Assembly: GCA_903840355.1 (NCBI GenBank)
Contig: CAIMFJ010000001.1
Coordinates: 62,001-126,000, forward strand
Length of the DNA: 64,000 nt
Source of the DNA: an uncultured Opitutia bacterium
Lineage (GTDB): Bacteria > Verrucomicrobiota > Verrucomicrobiia > Opitutales > UBA953
Reading direction: 5' to 3'
The position numbers were made by a program, and so were the translations under genes. This document shows positions 56,401-64,000 of the stretch, piece after piece (within the stretch, counting starts at the first letter, position 1; each line of letters starts with the position of its first letter). The notes under the pieces were generated by a model. It ran no database searches, was not told the origin of the DNA, and saw only the letters and a program-made list of their open reading frames with translations.

Positions 56401-56418
56401 TGAATCCTATGAGGATAG

Positions 56419-57360
56419 GTGAAAAAAGATTTTGCGAGCAAAAGCGGGCTTCCCTCGGACGAAGCATTTGACCACGATGCGGGCGTGGAAATCAGCGTAC
56501 TCACCAGTAACTGGGAAGGTCACCGTCTCCTCGATTCAGGCGACGGCTTTAAACTCGAGGAGATCGGCGGGGTTCGGATGATCCGAAGCGAACCCAAAGC
56601 TTGGTGGGCCAAGAGTTTACCGCCGAGCGAATGGCAACGTGCCATCGCCGAACACCATGAAGGTGGGCGCGAAGGGCGCTGGGAACTGCGTCCGCATTGC
56701 CCGAAAGAGTGGGAAGCCCAATTAGGCAAACTACGCTTCCAACTGCGGTTCATGGATAATTCTAAGCAGTTTGGAGTGTTTGCTGAACAATCGCCACACT
56801 GGCAGTGGCTCTCGCAACAAACCGCTACTGGCCCCGAAAAGCCCAGACTCTTAAACTTATTTGGCTACACCGGAGCCGCTTCGCTCGTTGCCGCTCAAGC
56901 AGGCTGGCACGTCACCCACGTCGATGCCTCGAAACCAGCTGTGGCCTGGGGACGGCGCAACCAAGAATTATCTGGCTTAGGCACCGCCCCGATCCGCTGG
57001 ATTATTGAAGATGCGATGACCTTTGTGAAGCGTGAGGTGAAACGCGGCAATCACTACGAGGCCATCTTGCTCGACCCTCCAGCCTTCGGACGCGGTCCGA
57101 CGGGCGAATTCTGGAAAGTCGAACGCGACCTAGCTCCTTTGTTACGGGCGTGTCGCGAACTGCTTTCACCCCAAGCCCGCTTTATCATCCTGACCGTCTA
57201 CACCATCGACGCCTCCTCCATCCTTTGTTACAATCTCTTGGACGAGGTCACCCAGGGCTTGAAAGGAAAGATTAGTATCGGGGAACTGGCCCTGAAACAA
57301 GAAGGCAAAGGCCGACTCCTCCCGCTCTCGCTCTGGGGACGCTGGGAAGCCAGAACCTAA
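56419..57360 (+). CDS. SAM-dependent methyltransferase, RlmI/RlmK-like
   Basis: A 313-residue methyltransferase. From GTG 56419, preceded by GAGG four bases upstream, it carries motif I LLNLFGYTGAASLVAAQAG, the D-rich strand VTHVDASKPAVAWGRRNQ, and AILLDPPAFGRGP, the pattern of PF10672 enzymes that methylate cytosine C5 in 23S rRNA. The N-terminal PUA domain of RlmI is missing, so the RNA target is uncertain. Confidence 0.85.
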   Translation: MKKDFASKSGLPSDEAFDHDAGVEISVLTSNWEGHRLLDSGDGFKLEEIGGVRMIRSEPKAWWAKSLPPSEWQRAIAEHHEGGREGRWELRPHCPKEWEAQLGKLRFQLRFMDNSKQFGVFAEQSPHWQWLSQQTATGPEKPRLLNLFGYTGAASLVAAQAGWHVTHVDASKPAVAWGRRNQELSGLGTAPIRWIIEDAMTFVKREVKRGNHYEAILLDPPAFGRGPTGEFWKVERDLAPLLRACRELLSPQARFIILTVYTIDASSILCYNLLDEVTQGLKGKISIGELALKQEGKGRLLPLSLWGRWEART

Positions 57361-57369
57361 GTTTCTGAC

Positions 57370-57409
57370 TAATAATACCGAAGAACGACCTAAGGGTCGG
57401 TGGTTATTA
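57370..57409 (+). terminator. Hairpin between the methyltransferase gene and trpE
   Basis: Core CGACC-TAAG-GGTCG (57386-57399) with outer TAATAA (57370-57375) pairing with TTATTA (57104-type outer arm at 57404-57409), followed by GTTTATTTCT. It may terminate the methyltransferase transcript or act as a leader control for trpE; no Trp-rich leader peptide is seen. Confidence 0.4.
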
Positions 57410-57447
57410 AGTTTATTTCTGCCAAGTTTTATACTCTATTCTTCATT

Positions 57448-58944
57448 GTGAGCCTAGTCCCTGACCTTTCTACTTTCCGCCAACTGGCCCAGCAGTCCGA
57501 CATCATCCCAGTCTGCCTCGACCTGATGGCCGATTTAGAAACGCCTGTCGCCGTCTACGCCCGCCTGCGCTCTCAAGGCGAAGCCTTCCTATTTGAATCA
57601 GTCACGGGTGGCGAACACATCGGTCGGTATAGTTTCTGTGGTTCAGCCCCAGCCCTTACGATTACGGCCTGGGAACAGGAAACCGAAATCGTCCAACGGG
57701 ATGGTAAAAAACAGCGCATCCCTACCCCGCGCGACCCGCTTGATTTAATCAAGCAGGAGGTCAGTGGCTTGCGGGTAGCCAAAATCCCAGGCTTGCCTCC
57801 CTTTGTCGGTGGCATGGTCGGGATGGTGAGCTACGAATACATTCACCGCGTGGAACCTTCCGTTCCCCGCCCCGCGAAAGACCCCGCTCAGGCACCGCTG
57901 CTACACTTCATGCTCGTGGATCGGGTGGTGGCTTTTGACAACGCGCGCCAAACCCTCCGCCTCATCGTCAACGCCCGAATCTCCTCCCCACAAGACGCGG
58001 ACCAAGCCTACGCCCAAGCGAAAGCAGCCCTTGAAGCGTTAAAGAAGATTGTCACGGGACCGCGAGCCGCCACGGACGCCGAGATGCCGGCCGTCGCCGA
58101 GTTTGCCCAGGGCCAAGCGAACGTTTCGCAAGAGAAATTCACCGCTTCCTTAAAGCGCACGCAAGAATACATCCGGGCCGGCGATTGCGTTCAAGTGGTG
58201 CTGTCACGTCGCACCGATGTGCCGTTCAAGGGCAACCCGCTCGATTTATACCGCGTCCTCCGCCATGTTAACCCGTCGCCCTACATGTTCGTCATTGAGA
58301 CGAAGCAGGGCTTTGATGTCGTGGGGGCTTCGCCCGAGGTTAACGTGCGTCTCACAGGACGTCGCTGCGAAATCCGTCCCATCGCTGGTACGCGGCCACG
58401 CGGCGTGGATGAAGCGGCGGATCGTCAATTAGAAATCGATTTATTAGCTGATCCCAAAGAGCGCTCCGAACACTTGATGCTCGTGGACTTAGCACGCAAT
58501 GACCTCGGCCGGGTTTGCGTGCCTGGCTCCGTCAAGGTCCCCGCCTACGCCATCATCGAACGCTACTCGCACGTGATGCACATCGTCTCGCAAGTCGAAG
58601 GAGACTTAAAAGCCGATCAAGATGCTTTCGATTTATTCCGTGCCACCTTCCCCGCAGGAACGCTCACGGGTGCCCCCAAAGTGCGGGCGATGCAGGTGAT
58701 TTCGGAATTAGAGGGTGAACGCCGCGGTATCTACGGGGGTGCCGTCGGGTATTTCGGTTTCGATGGGGGTCACGATTCTTGCATCGTCATTCGGACCGCT
58801 GCCCTGCGCCAAGGTGTGGCCAGCGTCCAAGCGGGCGCCGGGATTGTCGCCGATTCAGTCGCTCTTTCGGAATACGAAGAAACGGTCAATAAATCCAAAG
58901 GTGTGCTCCGCGCCCTGAGCCTCGCCTCAGGCTTGAAGTCATAA
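57448..58944 (+). CDS. trpE: Anthranilate synthase component I
   Basis: A 498-residue chorismate-using enzyme, first step of tryptophan synthesis with TrpG. GTG 57448 gives VSLVPDLSTFRQLAQQSDIIPVCLDLMADLETPVAVY, matching the TrpE N-terminus; the GTG at 57400 would add 16 hydrophobic residues. The C-terminal catalytic part has SPYMFVIE, IRPIAGTRPRG, SEHLMLVDLARNDLGRV, GTLTGAPKVRAM and GAVGYFGFDG. The Leu-Glu-Ser element for Trp feedback appears as FLFESVTGG. trpG is not in the window. Confidence 0.95.
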   Translation: MSLVPDLSTFRQLAQQSDIIPVCLDLMADLETPVAVYARLRSQGEAFLFESVTGGEHIGRYSFCGSAPALTITAWEQETEIVQRDGKKQRIPTPRDPLDLIKQEVSGLRVAKIPGLPPFVGGMVGMVSYEYIHRVEPSVPRPAKDPAQAPLLHFMLVDRVVAFDNARQTLRLIVNARISSPQDADQAYAQAKAALEALKKIVTGPRAATDAEMPAVAEFAQGQANVSQEKFTASLKRTQEYIRAGDCVQVVLSRRTDVPFKGNPLDLYRVLRHVNPSPYMFVIETKQGFDVVGASPEVNVRLTGRRCEIRPIAGTRPRGVDEAADRQLEIDLLADPKERSEHLMLVDLARNDLGRVCVPGSVKVPAYAIIERYSHVMHIVSQVEGDLKADQDAFDLFRATFPAGTLTGAPKVRAMQVISELEGERRGIYGGAVGYFGFDGGHDSCIVIRTAALRQGVASVQAGAGIVADSVALSEYEETVNKSKGVLRALSLASGLKS

Positions 58945-58949
58945 CCCAC

Positions 58950-60032
58950 GTGGCCAAACCCAAGCCCCATAAATCTAAAACCCGCAAGGGTGAGGCCAAG
59001 CCATTAGCCGAAAAAATCGTCACGCCACCGCCGGTCGCACCCGTGGTCGACGATGATCCTACCGAACCAGGTTTACCTCTCGACCAGTTATCCGCCGAAG
59101 AGCGTTCACCGCTGCGCGTCTACTTAGATCAAATTGGTCGCACGCCGCTCTTAACGTTAGAAGAAGAAACGGCCTTAGCGAGACGGGTATTAAAGGGCGA
59201 CGAAGCGGCGCGACAAAAAATGATTCAAGCCAACCTGCGCTTGGTCGTGCGGATTGCGAAAGATTACGATAATTTCGGGCTGCCGTTGATGGACTTAATC
59301 AGCGAAGGGAATTTTGGCCTAATCAAAGCGGTCGAACGTTTCGACCCCGACAAAGGTGGTAAACTCAGCACCTACGCAGCATGGTGGATTAAACAGTCGA
59401 TTAAACGTGCTTTGGCTTCGGATGGTAAAACCATCCGCTTACCCGTACACATGGTAGACCGCATCGCTGAAATGCGCCGCGTCTCCAACCGACTGACGTC
59501 CGAATTAGGGCGCGAGCCTTATAACGAGGAAATCGCCCAAGTGATGCAAATCCCCATCGCGAAAGTGGTGCACATGAAATCCATCGCTAACCGCGCAGCC
59601 TCGCTAGATCAACCTGTCGGCGAAGAAGGCGATGCTACTTTAGGAGATTTAGTGAAAGACGAAGGCGAGCGCTCGCCCTTCGAAAATTTACGCAGCAAGT
59701 CGGACTTAAAAGAAATTGATGAGATGCTGGCACAGCTCGACCCTCGCGAAGCAGAAGTTTTAATCCTGCGCTTCGGACTCAAAGGCGAAAGTCCCCTGAC
59801 CCTCGAAGAAGTCGGGGCTCATTTCAAACTCACCCGCGAGCGCGTTCGACAATTACAACACTCGGCCATCATGCAATTGCGCCGGATTAACGAGGCACGG
59901 CAGAAAATTCTAAGTCCCGAGGATGTGCAAGAGCACCGCTTAGCGGAAGCCCGGGCCGAAGTGCTACGGGAATTCTTTACCGCCAAGGGCATGAAACTGC
60001 CCCCCGCCAAGCGCCGTCGCGAAGGTCTCTAA
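58950..60032 (+). CDS. RNA polymerase sigma-70 factor, RpoD/SigA-like
   Basis: A 360-residue sigma factor starting at GTG 58950, five bases after trpE. A Lys/Pro-rich N-terminus of about 45 residues replaces region 1.1, then region 1.2 (SPLRVYLDQIGRTPLLT), region 2 (NLRLVVRIAKDYDNFGLPLMDLISEGN and KLSTYAAWWIKQSIKRAL), region 3 and region 4.2 (TLEEVGAHFKLTRERVRQLQ). Regions 2 and 4 look like a primary sigma, so the -10/-35 boxes of this organism should be near TATAAT/TTGACA. Whether it is the housekeeping or a group 2 factor cannot be settled here. Confidence 0.9.
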   Translation: MAKPKPHKSKTRKGEAKPLAEKIVTPPPVAPVVDDDPTEPGLPLDQLSAEERSPLRVYLDQIGRTPLLTLEEETALARRVLKGDEAARQKMIQANLRLVVRIAKDYDNFGLPLMDLISEGNFGLIKAVERFDPDKGGKLSTYAAWWIKQSIKRALASDGKTIRLPVHMVDRIAEMRRVSNRLTSELGREPYNEEIAQVMQIPIAKVVHMKSIANRAASLDQPVGEEGDATLGDLVKDEGERSPFENLRSKSDLKEIDEMLAQLDPREAEVLILRFGLKGESPLTLEEVGAHFKLTRERVRQLQHSAIMQLRRINEARQKILSPEDVQEHRLAEARAEVLREFFTAKGMKLPPAKRRREGL

Positions 60033-60149
60033 GCCCCCACGCGTGCTGGATTTTCATTAGGGTTTGTCAGAATTCGGGCACAAGACTTCGTGGTTTTAGG
60101 CAAGGCCGAGCCATTCGCCTGCTGGCAAGGTGTGTGCTGACAAATAAGC

Positions 60150-61583
60150 ATGAACCTTGCCTCTTATCGACCGGCGAAGCTTTTTGATGAACTCGTCGAT
60201 GACCACGGCAGCATCCGGAGTTATTACCGGAGCATCGCCGAAAAACTCGAACGGCTACGCTCCGAAGAACTGCAACAGAAACTCCGCAGCCTAGAATTAT
60301 TATTCTTAAGACAAGGCATCACCTTCACGGTCTACGGCGATGAACAAGGCACGGAGCGCGTCTTCCCCTTCGATCCCTTTCCCCGCATCATTCCCCATTC
60401 CGAATGGGAACACATCGAGGCGGGTTTGATTCAGCGTATCACGGCTCTGAATTTATTCCTGTACGACGTCTACCACGAGCAATCGATTATTAAAGATAAG
60501 GTGATACCGCCAGAAGTCGTTTTTGGGGCGAGTCATTATCGGCCCGAATTCGTCGGCGCTTCCGTGCCCAAAAATGCCTACATCCACGTGTGTGGCACTG
60601 ACCTGATTCGCGATAGCGATGGGCGCTATTTAGTCCTCGAAGACAACGGACGCTGCCCTTCGGGGGTTTCTTACGTATTGGAAAATCGGGCCGCCATGAA
60701 ACGCGTCTTCCCCCAACTGTTTGGAGCCCATGGAGTGCGTCCCGTCGACACCTACCCGGCCGATTTATTAGCGACGCTTCGGCACATTGCCCCCCGCGAA
60801 AACCCCAACCCTAATGTGGTTTTACTGACCCCTGGAGTGCACAACAGTGCCTACTTTGAACACTCCTTCCTGGCTCGGCAGATGAGCATCGAAATCGTCG
60901 AAGGGCGCGACCTAATTGCCCTCGATGGTTTCGTGTACATGCGCACTACCAAAGGCTTGCGCCAAGTGGATGTGATTTACCGGCGCATTGACGATGACTT
61001 TCTGGATCCGCAAGTGTTCCGTAAAGACTCCTGCCTAGGTGTCGCGGGCTTGGTCGATGCCGTCCGCCGAGGCAATGTGGCCCTCGCCAACGCCATCGGT
61101 ACCGGAGTGGCCGACGACAAGGTGACCTATGCTTATGTGCCCGCGATGATCAAATATTACCTCTCCCAAGAACCCATTTTGGATCAAGTACCCACCTACC
61201 TCGCTTGGCGCGATGAAGATAAAAAATATATTTTAGAGAACTTGCCTAAGCTGGTCGTCAAAGCAGCCAACGAGAGCGGCGGCTACGGAATGTTAATCGG
61301 TCCCACCGCTTCCCAAGCCCAACTCCAAGAATTTCGCGATAAGATCCTCGCCCAACCGCGTAATTACATTGCGCAACCAGTGGTGAACTTCTCCCAACAC
61401 CCAACGTTAGTTAACGGAGAACTCGAAGGGCGACACGTCGACCTGCGTCCCTTTGTTCTCTGGGGCGACACGGTCAAAGTCCTTCCTGGTGGCCTCACCC
61501 GCGTGGCCCTCAAACGCGGTTCCTTAGTCGTAAACTCCTCGCAAGGGGGCGGCAGTAAAGACACCTGGGTCCTCGCTTCTTAA
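60150..61583 (+). CDS. Circularly permuted type 2 ATP-grasp protein
   Basis: A 477-residue ATP-grasp-fold protein (DUF404/DUF407). Features: [67 protein letters not shown] and the C-terminal [18 protein letters not shown] with Lys and Gly loop. Such enzymes are predicted to join amino acids or peptides by ATP-dependent amide bonds. Together with the next two genes it forms a widespread operon of unsolved product. Confidence 0.92.
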   Translation: MNLASYRPAKLFDELVDDHGSIRSYYRSIAEKLERLRSEELQQKLRSLELLFLRQGITFTVYGDEQGTERVFPFDPFPRIIPHSEWEHIEAGLIQRITALNLFLYDVYHEQSIIKDKVIPPEVVFGASHYRPEFVGASVPKNAYIHVCGTDLIRDSDGRYLVLEDNGRCPSGVSYVLENRAAMKRVFPQLFGAHGVRPVDTYPADLLATLRHIAPRENPNPNVVLLTPGVHNSAYFEHSFLARQMSIEIVEGRDLIALDGFVYMRTTKGLRQVDVIYRRIDDDFLDPQVFRKDSCLGVAGLVDAVRRGNVALANAIGTGVADDKVTYAYVPAMIKYYLSQEPILDQVPTYLAWRDEDKKYILENLPKLVVKAANESGGYGMLIGPTASQAQLQEFRDKILAQPRNYIAQPVVNFSQHPTLVNGELEGRHVDLRPFVLWGDTVKVLPGGLTRVALKRGSLVVNSSQGGGSKDTWVLAS

Positions 61584-61587
61584 TTTT

Positions 61588-62631
61588 ATGATGCTTTCCC
61601 GAGTCGCCGACCACCAATACTGGATGTCCCGCCAAATGGAGCGGGCCGAAAACCTCGCACGTTTAGTGCGCATTAGCGAAGAGATGCTCCTCGATGATCA
61701 ATCGCTCGGGGGCCTCGACGCTCAGGTCTACTGGAACCCCGTCCTGACGGCAACGGCGATGCAACAGGCCTTTCACACGCTTTACCCGCAACCGCGCCAA
61801 GGCGACGCTGCACGGTTTCTCACGGTTGACGAACGCAACCCTGACTCGATTTTGTCCTGCATTCGCCAAGCCCGCGAAAACGCTCGTTCGGTGCGCGATA
61901 AGATTTCTGATGAGATGTGGTCGGAAATCAACGCCCTCTACATGCTCGTCAATTCGTATGAGGGAGCGGAACTGCTCGTCCGCTCGCCGCAGTCCTTCTA
62001 TGAGAAAATTATCACGTCCTCGATGTTGTTTGCGGGGATCACCGAGGCCACCCTCGCCCGCGATGAGGGCTGGAATTTCTTACAACTCGGCCGGCTCTTA
62101 GAGCGGGCGGATATGACGAGCCGCTTCTTGGATATTCGCTCCCAGACCAACGTAACACAACCTGACGCCGCACTCGAAACCCTCCAATGGGGTGCAGTCC
62201 TCCGTGCCTGTAGCGCCCATGCTAGTTACCGCCGCGTTTATGGTGGTGAAATCAACGTTCCCAACGTAGTCGACCTGCTCCTCTTCTCACATGAGTTCCC
62301 GCGTTCGGTGAAACACTGCCTGCGACGGATCGACGAAGTGTTGCACGATATTTCGGTCACCCCGACGGGACGTTACTCCAATCATTGCGAAAAAATTATC
62401 GGAGCCCTGCTCGCCCGCCTGAGTTTCTCTGGTCCTCCCGAAGTGATGAACCGTGGTCTCCACGCTTACCTCGATGACTTACAAATTCAGTTAAACCAAG
62501 CCGGTCAGGCGATTTTCGAAACCTACGTCCTCCTACCCGGTGAAGTCGATCGACACTTCCCGCGCGGCACCCGCCCTGAAGCCATGTCCGACTGGCATCG
62601 CGAACAACAGCAACAGCAGCAACAACAGTAA
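61588..62631 (+). CDS. Alpha-E domain protein
   Basis: A 347-residue, nearly all-helical protein of the alpha-E (DUF403) family, opening MMLSRVADHQYWMSRQMERAENLARLV, with MTSRFLDIRSQ in the middle. It always travels with the ATP-grasp partner and may bind its product. It ends in a run of eight Gln residues, an unusual low-complexity tail. It starts four bases after the ATP-grasp gene. Confidence 0.92.
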   Translation: MMLSRVADHQYWMSRQMERAENLARLVRISEEMLLDDQSLGGLDAQVYWNPVLTATAMQQAFHTLYPQPRQGDAARFLTVDERNPDSILSCIRQARENARSVRDKISDEMWSEINALYMLVNSYEGAELLVRSPQSFYEKIITSSMLFAGITEATLARDEGWNFLQLGRLLERADMTSRFLDIRSQTNVTQPDAALETLQWGAVLRACSAHASYRRVYGGEINVPNVVDLLLFSHEFPRSVKHCLRRIDEVLHDISVTPTGRYSNHCEKIIGALLARLSFSGPPEVMNRGLHAYLDDLQIQLNQAGQAIFETYVLLPGEVDRHFPRGTRPEAMSDWHREQQQQQQQQ

Positions 62632-62640
62632 AAATGCCCT

Positions 62641-63486
62641 ATGAAGTTGCGCATCCTCCATCGCACCGAGTACCGCTACGCCCTCCCGGTCCGCAACAAC
62701 GTCAATGAATTACACGTCACCCCGCTGACGAATCATCGCCAAAAGCTCGGCCTGCACCTCGTACGCGTCTTGCCAGCCATCCGACTCCAGAAATATCACG
62801 ACCTTTACCGCAATACTGTCCACCGCTTCGAAATCGAAGCTCCTCACCAAGAATTGGTCATCGATGTCTCGAGTATCGTAGAGACTAAACCCACCCCCAT
62901 CACCGACATCCCCTTGGATCTTTCGCTCCACAGCGTACGTCACCCCGACGTCCAAGAGAGCTTTCAACCCTACCTCCAACCTGATGGCCCCATCATCATC
63001 ACCCCCGAAATTTGGCGGGCAGCGGTGGATGTAGAAAATGACCGACAAGACCTCTTCTCCGTCGTGGTTGGGCTAATGGAAAAAGTCCACAGCCTCTGTA
63101 AATACGTCCCCAAAACCACCCACATCGGAACCACCACCGAAGAGTTCTTCGCCAAGCCTCAAGGCGTCTGCCAAGACTATGCCCACCTGTTGTTAGCCTT
63201 TTGCCGCGCCCTCCGCCTCCCGGCTCGCTATGTTTGTGGCTATGTCTTCGACGCCAAACGCGGCGAAGTCATCGGTAGCCATGCCTCCCATGCCTGGTGT
63301 GAAATTTGGATTCCGACCTATGGCTGGCTCGGCGTCGACCCGACTAATAAGAAAATTATTCATGAAGCGTATGTTGCTTCAGCCGTGGGACGCGACTACC
63401 GCGATGTCACCCCGATTAGCGGCAGCTACTGGGGTAGCGGCGATCGGGAGATGCGGGTGACGGTGCATGTTGAGACTTATAAATAA
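62641..63486 (+). CDS. Transglutaminase-like cysteine protease
   Basis: A 281-residue protein with the transglutaminase-like catalytic triad: Cys in PQGVCQDYAHLLLAFCRAL, His in SHASHAWCEIWIP and Asp in GVDPTNKK. The N-terminal part RILHRTEYRYALPVRNNVNELHVTP is the bacterial-transglutaminase N-domain. Likely cleaves or transfers the amide bond made by the operon's ligase. No signal peptide. Its last 20 bases overlap the start of the DUF535-like gene. Confidence 0.92.
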   Translation: MKLRILHRTEYRYALPVRNNVNELHVTPLTNHRQKLGLHLVRVLPAIRLQKYHDLYRNTVHRFEIEAPHQELVIDVSSIVETKPTPITDIPLDLSLHSVRHPDVQESFQPYLQPDGPIIITPEIWRAAVDVENDRQDLFSVVVGLMEKVHSLCKYVPKTTHIGTTTEEFFAKPQGVCQDYAHLLLAFCRALRLPARYVCGYVFDAKRGEVIGSHASHAWCEIWIPTYGWLGVDPTNKKIIHEAYVASAVGRDYRDVTPISGSYWGSGDREMRVTVHVETYK

Positions 63487-64000
63487 GGAATGGTGCGACG
63501 AAATTTATGCAGTTGAGCCTTGGGCTATCTACCGCAACTTAGCCCACGTGGCTGACACCTTGCTCACCCAAGTACCCGCGAATCGCTTCGCCTCGTTTCG
63601 TTTTTCCTGGGCGATGACGTCAGCCGTCTACCGCGATTGGGATTGGCGGTCGCGCTGGACCAAATGTATCGCCCGCTCCCTCAGTTCTTTCCTCCACCAC
63701 GAGGAGTTTGCCGAGTGGGTAGGCTTTTTGCTGCAACCGAGCATCTCGCCCTACGCTCAATTCAATGACCGCATTTGGCAACGCCCCCTACGCGGCTACC
63801 TTTCGCGGGCGTGGAACGGACCCCGGAAATTAAAAGTGCTCCAAGACAGCTACCGCTTTGCGAACGCCCACTCAGGCCCGGTACAACAAGCCCTCCTACA
63901 ACGGGAATTCATCACCATCGCCCGCGTGCCACTCGGCCCAGATTTAGGCATGGTCGAGTTCGCTTTAGGCAACGATCAACGCTTCCGCCGCGAGGGTGAA
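63467..64000 (+). CDS. DUF535 (VirK/YbjX-like) protein, 3' truncated by the window edge
   Basis: An open frame of 178 codons without stop to the window end, starting at ATG 63467 inside the transglutaminase gene. It begins MLRLINKEWCDEIYAV and contains RPLRGYLSRAWNGPRKLKVL, DSYRFANAHSG, and RVPLGPDLGMVEFALGNDQ with a final RFRREGE. This is the layout of DUF535, the VirK/YbjX family, in which Salmonella members affect resistance to antimicrobial peptides. The identification rests on these motifs only. Overlap by 20 bases argues for translational coupling to the ATP-grasp/alpha-E/transglutaminase operon. Confidence 0.65.
   Translation, partial: MLRLINKEWCDEIYAVEPWAIYRNLAHVADTLLTQVPANRFASFRFSWAMTSAVYRDWDWRSRWTKCIARSLSSFLHHEEFAEWVGFLLQPSISPYAQFNDRIWQRPLRGYLSRAWNGPRKLKVLQDSYRFANAHSGPVQQALLQREFITIARVPLGPDLGMVEFALGNDQRFRREGE

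Noticed and set aside
60063-60144. Inverted repeat TTTGTCAG / CTGACAAA before the ATP-grasp gene.
   Set aside because: The arms are only eight bases and 66 bases apart; could be chance, and no promoter boxes align with it.

Overview
The window reads as a gene-dense chromosomal segment of a Gram-negative bacterium, most likely a member of the Verrucomicrobiota / PVC group (inference). The evidence is an LptD-type outer-membrane assembly protein and an OprP-type porin, a complete Alternative Complex III operon, a Tat-exported GH109-type Gfo/Idh/MocA protein, an orphan prepilin-like protein of the kind common in that phylum, and few strong Shine-Dalgarno motifs. No rRNA, tRNA, CRISPR array, integrase or insertion sequence was seen. 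Coding density is very high; the only gene-free stretch above 300 bases is 50213-50656.

Layout. 1-10 kb: end of a UVR-motif protein, surE, a His-tailed membrane protein, a HAD phosphatase, recD2, a U32 hydroxylation-type protein, a dimeric dUTPase, a pseudopilin and a Sel1-repeat protein. 10-14.3 kb (minus strand): rpmH-rnpA-yidD run directly into an LTA-synthase-like transferase, a PAP2 phosphatase and an SGNH hydrolase. 14.4-26 kb: LOG-family protein, cutA, CPBP protease, GH109, tsaE, typA, M3 oligopeptidase, bifunctional nuclease, dus, an A-type Fe-S carrier, exported MsrB and obg. 26-34 kb (minus strand): an ABC uptake system with its own porin, an Nramp transporter, a small TPR protein and glgB. 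34-38.6 kb: lptD, scpA, two small unknown proteins and thioredoxin.

38.7-50.2 kb is the respiratory centrepiece: actABCDEF (Alternative Complex III, quinol to cytochrome c) followed without a break by cytochrome c, a CcoN-like subunit, a CcoO-like cytochrome and another cytochrome c. The CcoN-like protein aligns along its length with cbb3 oxidase subunit I but has lost five of the six histidines that bind heme b, heme b3 and CuB, so it is unlikely to be an oxygen reductase. A Fur/PerR-type 7-1-7 palindrome lies in the spacer of the best candidate promoter for this operon.

50.6-64 kb: the glycolytic block gap, pgk, tpiA, a GH13 debranching-type enzyme, an rRNA-methyltransferase-like protein, trpE, a primary-type sigma factor, and at the right edge a four-gene operon (circularly permuted ATP-grasp, alpha-E, transglutaminase, DUF535/VirK-like) resembling a predicted peptide-ligation system of unknown product. 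All family assignments come from reading motifs; no database search was run.
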